From NCBI GenBank assembly GCA_900545755.1, contig URAG01000004.1, positions 1 to 57,800 of the forward strand: a stretch of 57,800 bases of DNA. Direction: 5' to 3'. Within the stretch, counting starts at the first letter, position 1, and each line of letters begins with the position of its first letter. The notes under the pieces were generated by a model, which saw nothing but the letters and a program-made list of their open reading frames with translations, was not told where the DNA came from and searched no databases. This DNA is from an uncultured Cloacibacillus sp. GTDB lineage: Bacteria; Synergistota; Synergistia; Synergistales; Synergistaceae. Below, piece by piece: positions 50,431 through 57,800 of the stretch. The position numbers and the translations under genes are program-made.

Positions 50431-52308
50431 TTATGCCGCGGCGGGCGTAGGAGTGTTTTTCTTGCCCGTCTTCCAGATAAAGAGCGCGTAGAGCAGCACG
50501 CCGCCGGCTCCGATCGTTGTGATGAGAGGGTTCGGGTGGAGCCCCATGCATCCGAGCACAAGGTAGACGATGCGTTCCCACGGCTTGAGCATACGGTTCT
50601 GGTAGCCCTCTATTGCGAAGGCGAAGCCGAAGCATGCGCCGATGCAGGCGAGGATGCCGTAGAGGTTGCCGCCGATAGAGCTCTGGAGCAGGATGCCGGG
50701 GTCGTAGCAGAAGGCGAAGGGCGTTACGAATGCGAGGAAGCCGAGGCGGCAGGCGGTGAAGCCCGTCTTGTTCGGCTCGGAGCCCGCTATCGAGGCCGCC
50801 GCGTAGGCTGCAAGCGCGACTGGCGGCGTAATGTTCGATATTATCGCGTAGTAGAAGACGAAGAGGTGCGCCGCAAGCGGCTCGAACCCGAGCTTGGTCA
50901 GGACCGGCACGCCGAGCGCAGAGGCAAGGATATAAGCTCCCGTCGTCGGAAGGCCCATTCCGAGGATGAGCGAGACTACCATGACGAGCGCGAGGGCGAG
51001 AAGAGGTATTCCGGCAGTGAGCGCAAGTACGACTCCGACGAGCTTGACGCCGACGCCGGTCAGCGATACTGAGGCGAGGACGATGCCGGCCGTCGCGCAG
51101 GCTACGCAGACGAGCGTGATGCTCTTTACGCCGCTGTAGATGGAGTCGACTATTTCCTTCGGCCCCATGCGGTTCTCAGGCTGCGGAAGCGAGACGAGCC
51201 ACGAGAGGAAAGCGCCTATTGCAGCCGCGCGCATCGGCGTCATTCCCATAAAGAGGAAGGCGACGAGGCCGACTATCGGAATAAAGAGGTATATTTTTCT
51301 GAGGACTTCTTTTTTGTCGGGAAGCTCGTCCTCGGAGAGGCCGCGGAGTCCGTTCTTCATAGCTTCAAGACGGATCATGAGGAACACCGCCGCATAATAG
51401 AGCAGTGCTGGGACGAGCGCCGCGATGATTATGTCGGTAAACGGCAGGCCGAGGAAGGAGGCCATGAGGAAGGCTCCCGCGCCCATGACCGGAGGCATTA
51501 TCTGGCCGCCGGAGCTTGCGACCGCCTCAACCGCGCCTGCGAAGTGCGGCGCGTAGCCTATCTTCTTCATAAGCGGAATAGTGAAAGTCCCGGTGCCGTA
51601 GACGTTGGCGACTGCGGAGCCGGAGATCGAGCCGAAGAGGCAGGAGCTCATGACGGCGATGTTCGCGGGGCCTCCAGGAGCGGTGCCGGTAAAGGCCTGC
51701 GCCACGTCCATAAAGAATGGGCCGGTGCCGCATTTTTCAAGGAATCCGCCGAATATCAAGAACGAGGCTACAAGCGTTGCGGAAACGCCGAGCGGCATCG
51801 AGAATATTCCTTCGTCGGTGAGATATATCTGCTCTACGACCTCGTGCATCGAGAACGAAAGCCCCTTGAGGTCGCCGGGCAGCATCTGCCCGCAATACAT
51901 GTAGGCGGCGAAGAGGAAGGCTATGAGCGTCAGCGGGATTCCGACGACGCGGCGCGTCCCTTCGAGAAGCAGCACGAAGAGCAGGATTCCGCAGATGAAC
52001 TGCGCCTGCGTGACAGGGTCCACCTGTACGACCCTCATCACAATGTCGTCGTAGTTGAGTACGACGTAGAGAGACGGCACCGCAGCGAGCGCGCCTAGTA
52101 TCCAGTCGTAGATGGGGACGCGATCCTTAGGCGCGCCCTTGTACATCGGAAAGAGGAAGAACGCCGTCGGCAGCACGAGGCCGAGGTGGATGTTTTTCTG
52201 GAGGTACGATTCGTAGGCTCCGAACACCGACGTGTAGAGATGGAAGAGTCCGATTATCACGAAATAGACGTAGATGAATTTATAGCTTAAGCCGCTGAGT
52301 TTTCTCAT
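50431..52308 (-). CDS. TRAP transporter fused permease (4TM/12TM, TAXI type)
   Basis: 625 residues with about 16 hydrophobic segments. The small-subunit-like N-terminus (residues 1-130) is fused to the large permease, as is usual in TAXI-TRAP systems. Family motifs include CGTGPFFMDVAQAFTG, SCLFGSISGSAVANVYGTG, EAVASSGGQIMPPVMGAGAF and LGMGLPTTGAYILAS. It moves an organic acid or amino acid with Na+ or H+ across the inner membrane. It lies 135 bp downstream of its receptor gene. Confidence 0.93.
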   Translation of the reverse strand: MRKLSGLSYKFIYVYFVIIGLFHLYTSVFGAYESYLQKNIHLGLVLPTAFFLFPMYKGAPKDRVPIYDWILGALAAVPSLYVVLNYDDIVMRVVQVDPVTQAQFICGILLFVLLLEGTRRVVGIPLTLIAFLFAAYMYCGQMLPGDLKGLSFSMHEVVEQIYLTDEGIFSMPLGVSATLVASFLIFGGFLEKCGTGPFFMDVAQAFTGTAPGGPANIAVMSSCLFGSISGSAVANVYGTGTFTIPLMKKIGYAPHFAGAVEAVASSGGQIMPPVMGAGAFLMASFLGLPFTDIIIAALVPALLYYAAVFLMIRLEAMKNGLRGLSEDELPDKKEVLRKIYLFIPIVGLVAFLFMGMTPMRAAAIGAFLSWLVSLPQPENRMGPKEIVDSIYSGVKSITLVCVACATAGIVLASVSLTGVGVKLVGVVLALTAGIPLLALALVMVVSLILGMGLPTTGAYILASALGVPVLTKLGFEPLAAHLFVFYYAIISNITPPVALAAYAAASIAGSEPNKTGFTACRLGFLAFVTPFAFCYDPGILLQSSIGGNLYGILACIGACFGFAFAIEGYQNRMLKPWERIVYLVLGCMGLHPNPLITTIGAGGVLLYALFIWKTGKKNTPTPAAA

Positions 52309-52443
52309 TTCTTACATACACACTCCTGCTCTGTCCGTTGCGGACAGGCTGTGGATTTTTATGCGCAGGGGACAAAGAACGTGCAGAGATCGGATTTTAG
52401 GGAAAAGCGGCGGAGGCAGGCTCCGCCGCCGGTGATGGTAGGG

Positions 52444-53448
52444 TTATTTGGACTGGGCGCGCATTTCTTCCCAGTATTTTTTCGCTCCGGCCTGCATCGG
52501 CACGCCGTCGGGAATCGCTATCTGCGGGTTGAGCTCGTCTATGTCCTTGACTGCCTGAGCGAGCTCGCTCTTGTGCTCCCACATCGACTTGCAGAGCTCG
52601 TAGGCGAGCGTGTCGGGGATGTTGTCGCGTACGACTATGCAGGTGTAGTCTCCAACGGTCTTGACAGGCTTCGTAACGCTCTTGTATATGCCGGGTTCGA
52701 TTGTGAAAGTGACCGTTCCGTAGGCAGCCGCGAGCGCGTCGAGCGCTGGCTGGTCGACGTCGAGGCATACGATGTCGGTGTTGCTCTCGATGTTCATGAC
52801 GATAGAGGCTATCTTACCGACGGAGAATACGAAGAGGTCGAGATGACCGTCGGCCATGAGGTCGGCTCCGCCCTCGTAAGAGGCGAACTCTATGGAGCAG
52901 CCCATCTTTTTGAGCTCGTCGTAGTTAGTGTTGTAACCTTTCGCGAGCAGGGATTTGAAGACGAACTCAGAGCCGGTGCCGGGTTTCAGCGTCGCCATTC
53001 TGGTCGGGATCTTCTTTGTAAGGATGTCGCCGAAGGTCTTAATCTGATGCTTTTCTGCGAAGTCCTTATTCATAATGAAATATGTGTACTGCGTGTAGAG
53101 GTTCGCGAGGATGGTGGCGTTTTTCGTCGCGCGTCCTTCAAAATCCTGCTCCCCTTTGATCGCAGCGCCTAGTATCGAGGTATTGGAGAAGCCGAAGTCG
53201 CCGCGTCCGCGGTCGCAGTTAATAATGTTCGAGACGCCGCCGCCGGAGCTGCTCGTCACGGGGATGGTGTTCTTAGACCACATGTCGGAAAGGGTGCTTC
53301 CGAGGGCGAACCAGTTGCCGCCTGGAGGTCCGGCGGAGAACTTAAGCTGTTCCGGCCATCCTTCTTTGGAGGCGGCGTCGGCGTACGCCGGTGTAAAGGC
53401 ACAGGCTAAGAGGGCGACCAATAATAGTAAAGACATGAACTTTCTCAC
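52444..53448 (-). CDS. TAXI-family TRAP substrate-binding protein
   Basis: 334 residues from a GTG at 53448, which opens a signal peptide (MRKFMSLLLLVALLACAFTP, cut near AYADA). An ATG at 53460 is the alternative. The mature protein has LKFSAGPPGGNWFALGSTL, SSGGGVSNIINCDRGRGDFG, FSNTSILGAA and LDVDQPALDALAAAYGT, the TAXI receptor pattern. It captures the substrate in the periplasm for the fused permease; related proteins bind glutamate or other carboxylates. Confidence 0.92.
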   Translation of the reverse strand: MRKFMSLLLLVALLACAFTPAYADAASKEGWPEQLKFSAGPPGGNWFALGSTLSDMWSKNTIPVTSSSGGGVSNIINCDRGRGDFGFSNTSILGAAIKGEQDFEGRATKNATILANLYTQYTYFIMNKDFAEKHQIKTFGDILTKKIPTRMATLKPGTGSEFVFKSLLAKGYNTNYDELKKMGCSIEFASYEGGADLMADGHLDLFVFSVGKIASIVMNIESNTDIVCLDVDQPALDALAAAYGTVTFTIEPGIYKSVTKPVKTVGDYTCIVVRDNIPDTLAYELCKSMWEHKSELAQAVKDIDELNPQIAIPDGVPMQAGAKKYWEEMRAQSK

Positions 53449-53475
53449 AATTATCACCATTCTTTCTGATATTTT

Positions 53476-53548
53476 TGACCTTTTGGTCATTTTTGTAAGA
53501 CATAACCCCTGCCAATGGAAATATACCATATTGCCTTAATAAAGTAAA
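53476..53548 (-). promoter_or_regulatory. Promoter and palindromic operator of the TAXI-TRAP operon
   Basis: On the minus strand TTTACT (53543-53548) and TATATT (53520-53525) are 17 bp apart. Downstream, in the 5' untranslated region, lies the perfect palindrome TGACC-N4-GGTCA (53476-53489) flanked by A/T runs. This is a candidate repressor site. Confidence 0.55.
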
Positions 53549-53928
53549 TAACGAAGCAAATCACGAACTTTAATATGTTAAAAATGTTGTTCTCTTTTCT
53601 TTTTATCAATCTTGCCGTCATGCGAAGTGTTTTATGACAGAAATAGCAGGTAATTTGTCTATTCAGAATAAAAATTATCGTCGTTTTTTGTATGCCTGTT
53701 TTTTATGCTCTTTAATATGCATAAAAAAATTTTTTATCTTTGTTATTCACACCATCAATACACCTAAACAGGAATATCTGTTTTGTCTTATGTTTACAAA
53801 CGCGTTGAAGGAGCTAAATAAATTTATATGATTTTCTACAAAAATAATATTTAATGATATTTATTATAATTTTATTTTAAAATTTTATTTACTTATCGAT
53901 CCCAACCGGGCTGAACTTCGCCGCGTTC
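53549..53928. other. Very AT-rich intergenic stretch
   Basis: I see no gene or RNA. The stretch is far more AT-rich than the surrounding coding DNA, with many T and A runs. A 65-codon plus-strand ORF here (53634-53831) has no ribosome site or family match. It may serve as an upstream activating or curved-DNA region for the flanking promoters. Confidence 0.5.
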
Positions 53929-53964
53929 GCACCTGCGCGGCGTGCGGCGCGCAGGTGCTATAAT
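53929..53964 (+). promoter_or_regulatory. Palindrome abutting the -10 of the uvrA-like operon
   Basis: GCACCTGCGC (53929-53938) and GCGCAGGTGC (53949-53958) form a perfect 10-bp inverted repeat with a 10-bp spacer, directly followed by TATAAT (53959-53964). No TTGACA-like -35 is seen; the repeat occupies the spacer and the -35 position. It probably binds a regulator. Confidence 0.6.
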
Positions 53965-54002
53965 AACAAAGGTAAACAACCGGACGGGGAGCGGGACAGA
54001 AA

Positions 54003-56282
54003 ATGCCGCGCGAGTTTCGCGATTTTATAGAGATCACCAACGCTTACGAAAACAACCTGAAAAACGTATCGGTTCGGATACCGAAGAAGGCCGTTACGGT
54101 CTTCACGGGGGTCTCGGGCTCCGGCAAGTCGTCGCTCTGCCTCGACACGATAGCCGCTGAGTCGCGGCGCGAGCTGAACGAGACATTCCCGAGCTTCGTG
54201 CAGCAATTTCTCCCGAAGTATGGGCGCCCGGAGGTAGAGCGCATAGCGGACCTTCCCGTCACGATAGTGATAGACCAGAAGAAGCCCGCGGCGAACACGC
54301 GCTCGACGGTCGGCACGTACACGGACATATATTCGATTCTGCGCCTGCTCTTCTCGCGCGTCGGGCGGCCCTTCATAGGCTATTCGGACACTTTTTCGTT
54401 CAACCATCCCGCCGGCAAATGCCCGAGGTGCGACGGCCTAGGCGAGGTGACCGAGCTTGACATACACAAGCTCGTCGATTTCGATAAAAGCCTTAACGAC
54501 GAGGACACGATACATTTCCCGACCTTCGGCCGCGGCCTCTGGCGCTGGAAGCGCTACGCTTACAGCGGGCTTTTCGACCTAGACAAGAAAATCAAGGATT
54601 ACAGCCCGGAGGAGCTGGAGCTCTTCCTCCACTCTCCGCAGATACGGCTTAAGAATCCTCCCTCGAACTGGCCCAAGAGCGCGAAGTTCGAAGGGCTTTT
54701 CCCGCGCATGTACCGCAGCATCATAAATACGAAAGAGGGCGCGCGCTTCAAACACATCCTCGACAATATGGTGACGACCTTCACATGTCCCGACTGCGGC
54801 GGTTCGCGCGTCAACGAGAAAGTTCGAAGCTGCCTTATCAACGGCAAAAACATTGCGGACGTCACGGCAATGCCAGTGCCCGAGGCGCTCGAATTCGTAA
54901 ATTCGATAACCGACCCGATGGCTGCGGACATCAAGCGCGAGCTCGGACGGCGGCTCGGCGCGCTCGTGCAGATAGGGCTCGGATACCTCTCGCTCTCGCG
55001 CGGCACGGGGACGCTCTCGGGCGGCGAGGCGCAGCGCATCAAGATAGCGAAGTACATCAACTCGGCGCTCACAGACATGGCCTACGTTCTTGACGAGCCG
55101 AGCGTCGGCCTGCACGCGAAGGACATCGACCTGCTTAAGAAGTCCCTGCGCGCGCTGCGCGACCACGGCAACACGGTGCTCATCGTCGAGCACCACCGCG
55201 AGGTCATAAAACTCGCGGACCACATAGTAGACATGGGGCCTGGGGCCGGAAGCCGCGGCGGCGAGATAGTATTCGAGGGGGACTACGACGATTTGCTGAA
55301 GTCGGGCACAGTTACTGGGCGGATGCTCCAGATGAAGAGCCCCTTCAAAACGTCGCTGCGCGAGCCGAAGGGCTGGTTCCGCGTCGGCCCGACGAGCCTG
55401 CACAACCTCAAGGACGTTTCAGTAAACCTGCCGCTGGGCGTCATGACGGTCGTCGCCGGCGTCGCGGGCTCCGGCAAGAGTTCGCTGATGGAATCCTTCC
55501 AGAATCAGATAAAGGAAGACGTAATCTTCATAGGACAGAAAAACATAGGAATTAACCTGCGCTCCACGCCGGCGACATACCTCGGCGTCGCCGACGACAT
55601 ACGCGCGATATTCGCCGCGGAAAACAAAGTCTCACCCGCGTGGTTCAGCTTCAACTCGAAGGGCGCCTGCCCTGCCTGCGGAGGCTCCGGGGTCATAGTT
55701 TCGGGCATGGCCTTCATGGACTCAATCGAGACCGTATGCGACCTCTGCGGCGGAAAACGCTATTCTAAGGAAGCGCTGGCCTACGCTTATAAAGGGAAGA
55801 ACATCGCCGAGGTCATGGACATGACCGTCGACGAAGCCGCGGAGTTCTTCGCGGGCCGCCCGCTCTGCGAAAAACTCACCTCGCTGCGCCGCACGGGCCT
55901 CGGCTACCTGCATCTGAACCAGTCGATGACGACGCTTTCGGGCGGGGAGCTCCAGCGCGTAAAGCTCGCGTCGCACCTGAATCTGCGCGGGTCGATATTC
56001 ATCCTCGACGAGCCGACAGACGGCCTGCACCTCGACGACATAAAGACTTTGATGAAGCTCTTCAACGAGCTGACCGACGCGGGAAACACGCTGTTCCTCG
56101 TGGAGCACAGCGTGGACGTAATGAAAGAGGCCGACTACATCGTCGAGCTCGGCCCCGGAGGAGGGAATTCCGGCGGAGAGATAATATTCAGCGGGCTGCC
56201 TCGCGACATGCTCTCCTGCGAAAAATCCGTGACGCGCCCCTACATTGCGGACAGCCTGCCCGGTTCGGAGGAGCGCGCATGA
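54003..56282 (+). CDS. UvrA-like ABC ATPase (short UvrA paralogue)
   Basis: 759 residues against about 940 for UvrA. Two ABC ATPase units: P-loop VFTGVSGSGKSSLCLDTIA (near 36-54) with signature GTGTLSGGEAQRIKIAKYI and AYVLDEPSVGLHAKD; and VVAGVAGSGKSSLMESF with MTTLSGGELQRVKLASHL and IFILDEPTDGLHLDD. Zinc-module remnants are FNHPAGKCPRCDGLG, CPDCGGSR and FNSKGACPACGGSG with CDLCGGKRY. The shortening is in the first unit, where UvrB-binding and insertion sequence normally lies, so it may not load UvrB. Such paralogues occur in DNA repair and antibiotic-resistance settings. It is coupled to an exonuclease gene by an ATGA overlap. Confidence 0.88.
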   Translation: MPREFRDFIEITNAYENNLKNVSVRIPKKAVTVFTGVSGSGKSSLCLDTIAAESRRELNETFPSFVQQFLPKYGRPEVERIADLPVTIVIDQKKPAANTRSTVGTYTDIYSILRLLFSRVGRPFIGYSDTFSFNHPAGKCPRCDGLGEVTELDIHKLVDFDKSLNDEDTIHFPTFGRGLWRWKRYAYSGLFDLDKKIKDYSPEELELFLHSPQIRLKNPPSNWPKSAKFEGLFPRMYRSIINTKEGARFKHILDNMVTTFTCPDCGGSRVNEKVRSCLINGKNIADVTAMPVPEALEFVNSITDPMAADIKRELGRRLGALVQIGLGYLSLSRGTGTLSGGEAQRIKIAKYINSALTDMAYVLDEPSVGLHAKDIDLLKKSLRALRDHGNTVLIVEHHREVIKLADHIVDMGPGAGSRGGEIVFEGDYDDLLKSGTVTGRMLQMKSPFKTSLREPKGWFRVGPTSLHNLKDVSVNLPLGVMTVVAGVAGSGKSSLMESFQNQIKEDVIFIGQKNIGINLRSTPATYLGVADDIRAIFAAENKVSPAWFSFNSKGACPACGGSGVIVSGMAFMDSIETVCDLCGGKRYSKEALAYAYKGKNIAEVMDMTVDEAAEFFAGRPLCEKLTSLRRTGLGYLHLNQSMTTLSGGELQRVKLASHLNLRGSIFILDEPTDGLHLDDIKTLMKLFNELTDAGNTLFLVEHSVDVMKEADYIVELGPGGGNSGGEIIFSGLPRDMLSCEKSVTRPYIADSLPGSEERA

Positions 56283-57190
56283 TAATCAAAACCGCCGACA
56301 ACCTCCCTAAAAGCGACGAATTTACCTTCACCGCTATAGATTTCGAACGCGCCAACAACTGCCAGAGCTCGATATGCCAGATAGGGCTCTGCGTGGTGGA
56401 GCGGGGGCGCGTCGTCAAATGCGCCGAATACCTTGTGAAGCCGCCGAAGCGCATCTGCTTCTTCCAGCAGAAGCCGGTCGAGATACACGGCATAACTTAC
56501 GAGGACGTGGCAGACGCCCCATCATTCGCCGAGGTCTGGCGCGAAATCCTGCCCGACATAGAGGGACGCCCGCTCGCCGCGCACAGCTTCCGCGACGACG
56601 CGAAGACGCTCGAAGCGGCGCTGCGCTCCTTCCGCCTCAAATACGACTACAAGGCCGCGGGCTACATCTGCACGCTTGAGCTCGCGCTGCGCGCCGGCAT
56701 CCACGGCGAAAACAACAAATACAGCCTCGAATCGCTATGCGAACGCTACTCCGTGCCGCTGCGCGCGCACCACGCCGGCTCCGACGCCGAGGGCTGCGCG
56801 CGGCTCGCGCTCAAAATAGCGGGCGAACTCGGCATAGACTCGTTCCGCAAGCTCGCCGAACTTTCGCAGCCGCCGGAGGTCCCGGAGCCGGATCTGCCGG
56901 ATACGCTCTCCTACGCAGATTTGGAAGAGCTTGAAAAATATATAAGCCGCCTCAAAAGCAAGAAAAACGTCCGCCTCGCCGACTGCCCCAAGGCGCGCGA
57001 GCTGGGCCGTGCAAAGCGCATCCTGCACCACAACCCGGAAGCGCCGCTCGCGAAAGAAACGGCGATGAGCGCGAACGCCCTCAACAACTGGCTGATGCGC
57101 GCCGAAAACGAAACGCCAGCCCCGCGCCGCCCGAGAAGGCGCGGCGGCAGAAGGCGCACCAAACGCGCCGTCCCGCAGCAGCTTAGCTGA
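56279..57190 (+). CDS. DnaQ-fold 3'-5' exonuclease with C-terminal extension
   Basis: 303 residues, starting within the uvrA-like stop (ATGA). The exonuclease domain (1-185) has ExoI FTAIDFERANNC (DxE), ExoII around LAAHSFRDDAKTLEAAL and ExoIII HHAGSDAEGCARLA. Residues 200-303 form a Pro-rich linker, a segment LADCPKARELGRAKRILHHN, and a very basic end (RRPRRRGGRRRTKRA) likely to bind nucleic acid. The partner role with the UvrA-like ATPase in DNA repair is inferred from the coupling. Confidence 0.88.
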   Translation: MIIKTADNLPKSDEFTFTAIDFERANNCQSSICQIGLCVVERGRVVKCAEYLVKPPKRICFFQQKPVEIHGITYEDVADAPSFAEVWREILPDIEGRPLAAHSFRDDAKTLEAALRSFRLKYDYKAAGYICTLELALRAGIHGENNKYSLESLCERYSVPLRAHHAGSDAEGCARLALKIAGELGIDSFRKLAELSQPPEVPEPDLPDTLSYADLEELEKYISRLKSKKNVRLADCPKARELGRAKRILHHNPEAPLAKETAMSANALNNWLMRAENETPAPRRPRRRGGRRRTKRAVPQQLS

Positions 57191-57199
57191 AGCGCTGTG

Positions 57200-57237
57200 G
57201 TTGAATACTTTCGCTGGCATGGGCGGCGGTATTCAAC
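57200..57237. repeat. Inverted repeat after the exonuclease gene
   Basis: GTTGAATAC (57200-57208) and GTATTCAAC (57229-57237) pair perfectly around a 20-nt loop. No T-run follows, so it is a weak terminator at best; it could be a Rho-independent 3' end stabiliser. Confidence 0.45.
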
Positions 57238-57340
57238 ATAGATATACTGTAATCCACAAAAACTATATAATTCAACATAAGAGCATAACAGACGCCCCGC
57301 CGCGGCCGCTGTATGCGTATTATATCGGGAGTGACAGATA

Positions 57341-57800
57341 ATGACGGAAGCCGAAAAAATAGAGAAAATCCTGCGCGCGATACGCGGCGGGCTTTTGCCG
57401 CTGACGGAGCGCATGGTCGAGGCTGGAAACCACGTCTTCGGCGGCCTCGTGCTGCGCGCGGAGGACTGTTCCGTCGTCGCGGCGGGCAGCAACGACCGCG
57501 TCGAGAACCCGATATACCACGGCGAGATAGACACGCTTCGCCGCTTTTTCGCGCTCGCGGAGCGCCCCGCTCCGCGGGACTGCATATTCGTCGCGAGCCA
57601 CGCGCCGTGCCCTATGTGCGCCTCGGCGATTGCGTGGGCCGGCTTCCGCGAAGTCTGGATGCTCTACGGCTACGAGGCCGTGAAAGACGGCTTCGACATG
57701 CCGGTCGACCTCATGATGTACCGCGAAATCTTCGGCGCCGACGGACCGCGCGCGGAAAACGCATTCTATACTCTGCGCTGCCTGCGCGACGAAGCGGCGA
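57341..57800 (+). CDS. Cytidine/deoxycytidylate-deaminase-fold nucleoside deaminase, 3' end outside window
   Basis: About 153 codons are visible from the ATG at 57341, with GGGAG nine bases upstream. The zinc motifs are YHGEIDTLRRFF (His and catalytic Glu) and SHAPCPMCASAIAWAGFREV (PCxxC), the signature of the cytosine/guanine/tRNA-adenosine deaminase superfamily. The N-terminus EKIEKILRAIRGGLLPLTERMVEAG-like helices (residues 4-28) suit a guanine-deaminase-like or related nucleoside deaminase. The substrate cannot be named. Confidence 0.82.
   Translation, partial: MTEAEKIEKILRAIRGGLLPLTERMVEAGNHVFGGLVLRAEDCSVVAAGSNDRVENPIYHGEIDTLRRFFALAERPAPRDCIFVASHAPCPMCASAIAWAGFREVWMLYGYEAVKDGFDMPVDLMMYREIFGADGPRAENAFYTLRCLRDEAA

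Noticed and set aside
53634..53831. 65-codon plus-strand ORF
   Set aside because: Lies in a very AT-rich intergenic stretch, with no ribosome site or recognisable family.

Overview
The window looks like a chromosomal segment of a GC-rich, diderm, amino-acid-fermenting Synergistota bacterium of the Cloacibacillus/Synergistes type. The strongest taxonomic clue is two surface proteins (genes at 1937-4372 and 4388-6418) that end in the Gly-rich/Cys/hydrophobic/basic tail known as the Synerg-CTERM sorting signal. The lifestyle clues are a YfcC-type transporter with an M20 amidohydrolase, a TAXI-TRAP uptake system, Feo iron uptake and a PerR-type regulator. Assignment to a species is inference.

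Region 1 (1-10550) is a cobalamin regulon with three separate cobalamin riboswitches. A minus-strand riboswitch (about 6750-6890) with its own promoter and terminator controls a 15-codon mini-ORF, two GLUG/Ig-like Synerg-CTERM surface proteins and a TonB-dependent receptor that runs off the left edge. A second riboswitch (about 7378-7525) points the other way, to a MATE-family transporter through a long structured leader. A third (about 10395-10515, minus) controls a small Cys-rich protein of the type found near cobalamin genes; an isolated type II secretion pseudopilin gene (gspG) follows it.

Region 2 (10690-13750) holds a YfcC-family transporter and an M20 amidohydrolase. Upstream is a 35-codon leader ORF with six His codons near its end, followed by a terminator, which is the layout of histidine-responsive attenuation.

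Region 3 (13851-28160) is one compact minus-strand type IV secretion operon in the order trbB-C-D-E-J-L-F-G-I, traG, traF, traB (Ti/RP4 type). A divergently transcribed XRE regulator lies at its head, with operator-like repeats between them. No relaxase, integrase or transfer origin is recognisable in the window.

Region 4 (28400-43900) starts with tRNA-Thr(UGU) and an acyl-CoA synthetase preceded by a T-box leader. It continues with corA, which has an Asp/Glu/Pro-containing 19-codon leader ORF and alternative hairpins, then an AlkA-like glycosylase, a large AsmA-like protein, cobU, cobS, a HAD phosphatase, metF, a short B12-dependent metH, an SDR dehydrogenase and an unknown protein. Corrinoid salvage (cobU/cobS), its use (metH) and its uptake (region 1) therefore occur in the same window.

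Region 5 (44000-57800) contains feoA-feoA-feoB plus two small membrane proteins, a perR-like gene, a PTPS/QueD-fold protein with a zinc ribbon but no canonical catalytic Cys, a decayed membrane-protein gene, a Ppx/GppA phosphatase, a TAXI-TRAP transporter, a UvrA-like ATPase translationally coupled to a DnaQ-fold exonuclease, and the start of a cytidine-deaminase-fold protein at the right edge.
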